From NCBI RefSeq assembly GCF_014384805.1, contig NZ_JACRSS010000002.1, forward strand, positions 62,001-126,000: a DNA stretch of 64,000 nucleotides, written 5' to 3'. Origin of the DNA: Guopingia tenuis (lineage in GTDB: Bacteria; Bacillota; Clostridia; Christensenellales; Christensenellaceae). Made by a program: the position numbers and the translations under genes. Numbering within the stretch: position 1 is the stretch's first letter; the number at the start of each line of letters is the position of its first letter. Below the pieces are notes generated by a model that did not search any database, had not been told where the DNA came from, and was given only the letters and a program-made list of their open reading frames with translations. Below are positions 61,049 to 64,000 of this stretch, piece by piece.

Positions 61049-61300
61049 CCTACTTTCTTTAAAAAGAAAGTAGGCAAAGAAATTTTATGACTGGGTTATC
61101 TTTCTTTTCCTGTTTTCGTGCTTCACGTCGGTTCCTTCATTCCTGCACTTTTCGCAAGTCTCACGCTTTCTTTAAAAGAAAGCAGACAAAGAAATTTTAT
61201 GACTGGGTTATCTTTCTTTTCCTGTTTCCGTGCTTCAAGCAGGCCAATTCTTTTCCGCACTTTTTTCAAGCCCCATGCTTTCTCTAAAAACAAAGCCGGC
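61049..61300. repeat. Three-unit array of the dispersed palindrome between mnmE and mnmG
   Basis: Palindromes lie at 61049-61074 (perfect, CCTAC...GTAGG), 61165-61183 (GCTTTCTTTAAAAGAAAGC) and about 61273-61296 (decayed), spaced about 116 and 108 bp. The first two have the same tail, CAAAGAAATTTTATGACTGG then GTTATCTTTCTTTTCCTGTT. No gene is supported in 61034-61546. Confidence 0.85.
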
Positions 61301-61546
61301 AATAAAATTTTTACCTCTGGTTTCTACTGCTTCGCCATCCCTCTCCGCTATGACATGTCTAAATTCTTCTGCCGGGAAATTCTCTTTTCTCCATTTTCCG
61401 GCAAGGCAGATTCCCCTTCGGAAGTTTCGCGGCGAATACATCAGGCTTTCCTGAAATATCTCTTTTCCGCCTCTTCACAGATGCGCCGGCATCCGTCTGA
61501 AAGATTTTGGGGTGTAGGGTCTTTTTTCACTCCATACTTTCCTCGC

Positions 61547-62908
61547 TCATTTTCCCAAACAGAATTTCGTGAATATCCGGTCGATGATTTCTTCGCCCAG
61601 CGTTTCTCCCGTGATTTCGCCCAGCTTATCCCAGCAGGCTTTCAGGTCGATGGAAGCGCAGTCCAAATCCATCCCCGCCTCCAGAGCACGAATCGCATCC
61701 CCAAGAGCATCTGATGCTGCCGCAAGCGCCGCCTGATGCCGCTTCTCCGTGATTACCACGCCTTCCAGCATCTCTTCATCCCGAATTGCCGCCCGGTATA
61801 CTTCCTCCAAAAGCGCATCGATCCCTTCCCCCGTGGCCGCGGATATCTCCATCGGCGCTTTTCCAAACGCCTCAACTACATCCGCCGCCGTCGTTTTCCG
61901 ATTCAGGTCAGTTTTATTCAAAACCAGAAGCACAGGCTTTTCCTGCCGGCTGATTTCCCGGAAAATATCGCTGTCCTCCGGGGTGAGAGTCTCCGCTCCA
62001 TCCAGCAGGAACAGGATCAGCGAGCAATCCGCAAGCGCCGCCCGGGACCGCTCCACTCCGATTTTTTCCACGGCATCCTGAGTTTCCCGGATCCCTGCCG
62101 TATCCAGAAAAACCACGGGAACCGAATGGATTGTCCGATATTCCTTCACAACATCCCGGGTCGTCCCGGGAATGTCCGTAACAATCGCCTTTTCCTCCCC
62201 GAAAATCGCATTCAGCAGCGAGCTTTTCCCCACGTTGGGCCGGCCCGCAATGGCCACCTGGATTCCCTCCCGGAGCATCCGTCCCTCCCGGTAACTGGAA
62301 AGCAGCTTGTGAAGCTCCTTTTCTATTTTTTTCAGCCCCGGCATCTGTGCCTGCAAAATCGCCTCCTCCAAATCCTCTTCCGGATATTCAATGCCCGCTT
62401 CCAGAGCGGCGATGCAATCGGTAAGCCGATCCTGAAGCTCCCGGATCTTTTTCATCAGATCCCCCCGGAGCTGCCTGGCGGAAACCGCAGCCCCCTTTTT
62501 TGAGAGAGAACCGATCAGCTCGCCCACAGCCTCCGCCTGGGAAAGATCCATTTTTCCATGCAGAAAGGCCCGCTTGGTAAATTCCCCGGGCTGCGCCGGA
62601 ACCGCTCCCTTTTCCATGAGCAGATCCAAAATCATCTGGGCCGCCATCATGCCGCCGTGGCAGTGGATTTCCACCACATCTTCCCCCGTATAGGAAGCCG
62701 GCGCGGCAAAATACACCAGAAGAACCTGGTCAATGGGCGTCTTTCCATCCCGGATATATCCCAAAACCATCTGCCGGGGCAAAATCTCTCCCCGACCGTC
62801 AAATATTTGCTTTGCAATAGGCAGGCTATCCTCACCGCTCATGCGGAGAATGGCAATGCCGCCGTTGCCCGCGGGCGTTGCCAGCGCGCAAATCGTCTGT
62901 TCTTTCAT
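61547..62908 (-). CDS. mnmE: tRNA modification GTPase MnmE (TrmE)
   Basis: The protein is 453 aa. The N-terminal folate-binding domain begins TICALATPAGNGGIAILRMS. The G domain has G1 VAIAGRPNVGKSSLLNAIFG, G2/G3 TDIPGTTRD and VVFLDTAGIRET, and G4 LLVLNKTDLN. The C-terminus IIDRIFTKFCLGK has the conserved F-C-(I/L)-GK with the catalytic-site Cys. It works with MnmG on tRNA U34. A terminator separates it from jag. Confidence 0.97.
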   Translation of the reverse strand: MKEQTICALATPAGNGGIAILRMSGEDSLPIAKQIFDGRGEILPRQMVLGYIRDGKTPIDQVLLVYFAAPASYTGEDVVEIHCHGGMMAAQMILDLLMEKGAVPAQPGEFTKRAFLHGKMDLSQAEAVGELIGSLSKKGAAVSARQLRGDLMKKIRELQDRLTDCIAALEAGIEYPEEDLEEAILQAQMPGLKKIEKELHKLLSSYREGRMLREGIQVAIAGRPNVGKSSLLNAIFGEEKAIVTDIPGTTRDVVKEYRTIHSVPVVFLDTAGIRETQDAVEKIGVERSRAALADCSLILFLLDGAETLTPEDSDIFREISRQEKPVLLVLNKTDLNRKTTAADVVEAFGKAPMEISAATGEGIDALLEEVYRAAIRDEEMLEGVVITEKRHQAALAAASDALGDAIRALEAGMDLDCASIDLKACWDKLGEITGETLGEEIIDRIFTKFCLGK

Positions 62909-62919
62909 AGTTTTCCTTC

Positions 62920-62963
62920 AAAAAAGGAGCTGCAACATGGGGCAACCCCCAGTTCACAGCTCC
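62920..62963 (-). terminator. Terminator between jag and mnmE
   Basis: On the minus strand GGAGCTG ... CAGCTCC, with an inner GGGGGTTGCCCC stem, is followed by TTTTTT. Confidence 0.85.
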
Positions 62964-62980
62964 ATGCCTTTTCCTCGCTT

Positions 62981-63610
62981 TTATCTCTTTTTCTTAACAA
63001 TTACCCGGCGATAGGGTTCCTCACCCTCGGAAACCGTCTCCACCTTGGGATTGCCCTGCAGCGCCGAATGGAGAATGCGCCGTTCATAGGGATTCATGGG
63101 TTCCATAACCACCTTCCGCCCAGTCTTGGCCACTTTTGCCGCAATGCGGTTGGCCAGGCGAATGAGCGTCTCTTCCCGCTTTTTCCGATAGTTCTCAGTA
63201 TCCAGGGATACCCGGGTGTATTCCTCGCGGTCGCGGTTGACCACAAGGCTGGTCAGATACTGCAGCGCATCCAACGTCTCGCCCCGGCGGCCGATGAGGA
63301 TTCCGGTAGAATCCCCTTCAATATTGATTTTGATGGCCTCTTCGCCTTCCGTGGCATTGGCTGTTGCGCCCACATGCATCTTTTCAAACAGCGTGTTCAG
63401 GAAATTTTCCGCGTCCTTTGCCGGAGAATCCTTTTCTGTCAGCCGCACCTGCGCGCTTTTGCCCAGGCCGAAAATGCCTTTGCTTCCCTCATGCAGAATT
63501 TCCACATTTACCTGATCGATGGAAAGCCCTAACTGATCCAATCCGTTGAAAATCGCCTCATCGACGGTTTTCCCCTTCACTTCGATGCTTCTTGCTTCGT
63601 GTATACTCAT
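62981..63610 (-). CDS. jag: Jag / KhpB-type RNA-binding protein
   Basis: The protein is 209 aa. The N-terminal Jag domain (ARSIEVKGKTVDEAIFNGLD, ILHEGSKGIFGLGKSAQVRL) is followed by a KH domain (DSTGILIGRRGETLDALQYL, GxxG-type loop) and an R3H domain ending RRILHSALQGNPKVETVSEG. It binds RNA and, in relatives, affects cell elongation with KhpA. AAAGGACC precedes the ATG. It directly follows yidC, as in most Bacillota. Confidence 0.95.
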   Translation of the reverse strand: MSIHEARSIEVKGKTVDEAIFNGLDQLGLSIDQVNVEILHEGSKGIFGLGKSAQVRLTEKDSPAKDAENFLNTLFEKMHVGATANATEGEEAIKINIEGDSTGILIGRRGETLDALQYLTSLVVNRDREEYTRVSLDTENYRKKREETLIRLANRIAAKVAKTGRKVVMEPMNPYERRILHSALQGNPKVETVSEGEEPYRRVIVKKKR

Positions 63611-63628
63611 GATAACCGGTCCTTTCCG

Positions 63629-64000
63629 TTATTCGGTCTGCTTTCGTTCCACAATCCGCGATCTCTCCTCTGCCTTGCGCTCCCTGGCCTTATAAAACGC
63701 ATCCAGGATCCAGTTTAAGATGATGGCATAGACGTTGGAAACAACCCAGTAAATGGAGAATGCCGTATTGCTGGTCGCGCAGATCCAAACCGAGAAGAGG
63801 GGGAAGATATAGAGCATCATCTTTCCCTGCTGCTGCATGGTCGGGTTTTGCTTCATGGACTGCCATTGCTGGAAGAACAGCGTAACACCCGCCAAAACCG
63901 GAAGGCCAAACCACCCGTTGTTGAGGCCCGTCAGGCCATTGGCCGCGATCAGGTTGGTCGTCAGGGTATTATAGGCTTCTGTCGCCACCTGCAGTGTTCC
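63629..64000 (-). CDS. yidC: Membrane protein insertase YidC/SpoIIIJ (C-terminal part; N-terminus beyond window)
   Basis: The frame stays open to the window edge, so only about 123 residues are visible, starting GTLQVATEAY. TGLNNGWFGLPVLAGVTLFF and QQWQSMKQNPTMQQQGKMML then MLYIFPLFSVWICATSNTAF and IYWVVSNVYAIILNWILDAF are the last transmembrane pair of the Oxa1/YidC core. A short charged tail (KARERKAEERSRIVERKQTE) ends it, as in ribosome-contacting YidC tails. It inserts membrane proteins. By gene order rnpA and rpmH should lie next, outside the window. Confidence 0.93.
   Translation of the reverse strand, partial: GTLQVATEAYNTLTTNLIAANGLTGLNNGWFGLPVLAGVTLFFQQWQSMKQNPTMQQQGKMMLYIFPLFSVWICATSNTAFSIYWVVSNVYAIILNWILDAFYKARERKAEERSRIVERKQTE

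Overview
The window looks like a chromosomal segment from a strictly anaerobic, low-copy-repeat Bacillota genome of class Clostridia. The evidence is the oxaA/yidC-jag-mnmE-mnmG-rsmG ... noc-parA-parB gene order that normally flanks oriC, Clostridia-type families (DegV, DnaD-type initiation protein plus helicase loader, DUF6125-like protein), a T-box leader, a purine riboswitch, AAGGAGG-type ribosome binding sites and frequent TTG starts. A precise genus cannot be given. The usual gene order suggests that rnpA, rpmH and dnaA lie just beyond the right end. No rRNA, tRNA or CRISPR was seen.

Region 1 (1-16.2 kb, minus strand, visibly AT-rich) is the strain-specific half of a surface polysaccharide locus: Wzx flippase (cut by the window edge), UDP-GlcNAc 2-epimerase, a ferredoxin-like/pyruvyltransferase pair, a Wzy-like polymerase, two GT-B glycosyltransferases, a four-gene set predicted to make and transfer a CMP-activated 2-keto-3-deoxy sugar acid by an unusual pyruvate-aldolase route, an initiating sugar-phosphate transferase, a DegT aminotransferase and a UDP-glucuronate-4-epimerase-like enzyme. 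Region 2 (16.2-22.6 kb, minus, GC-rich) is the conserved control module: PglF/CapD-type dehydratase, LCP ligase, CpsB phosphatase, CpsD tyrosine kinase, CpsC/Wzz, and a penicillin-binding-like protein that has lost its catalytic motifs. Between the two halves lies an untranslated leader with a clear multistem RNA fold. The probable promoter for this whole >21 kb unit sits inside a 1.56 kb segment (22749-24304) that carries its own tyrosine recombinase and is bounded by 19-bp perfect inverted repeats. This is a candidate self-contained inversion switch for capsule expression.

Region 3 (24.4-46.3 kb) is housekeeping and small metabolic units: a LarA-family racemase/epimerase with a PfkB kinase and class II aldolase; DegV; a DUF3267-type protease-like protein; tilS-hpt-ftsH; a PQQ-propeller protein; an ACT-ACT-metallo-beta-lactamase protein; a DnaD-like/DnaC-like replication pair; a degenerate alpha/beta hydrolase; a CCA-adding enzyme without a canonical start codon; dapF. 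Region 4 (46.6-64 kb) has a beta-propeller/CvpA pair, a Cys-cluster/pentapeptide protein, parB-parA-noc with nearby parS sites, a T-box-controlled TrpB2, a guanine-riboswitch-controlled flavoprotein, an ArsC/Spx-like protein, and rsmG-mnmG-mnmE-jag-yidC.

Intergenic spaces in regions 3-4 are unusually rich in short tandem arrays (periods about 90-116 bp), several of which are built on one dispersed palindrome (CTTTCTTTAAAAAGAAAG core).
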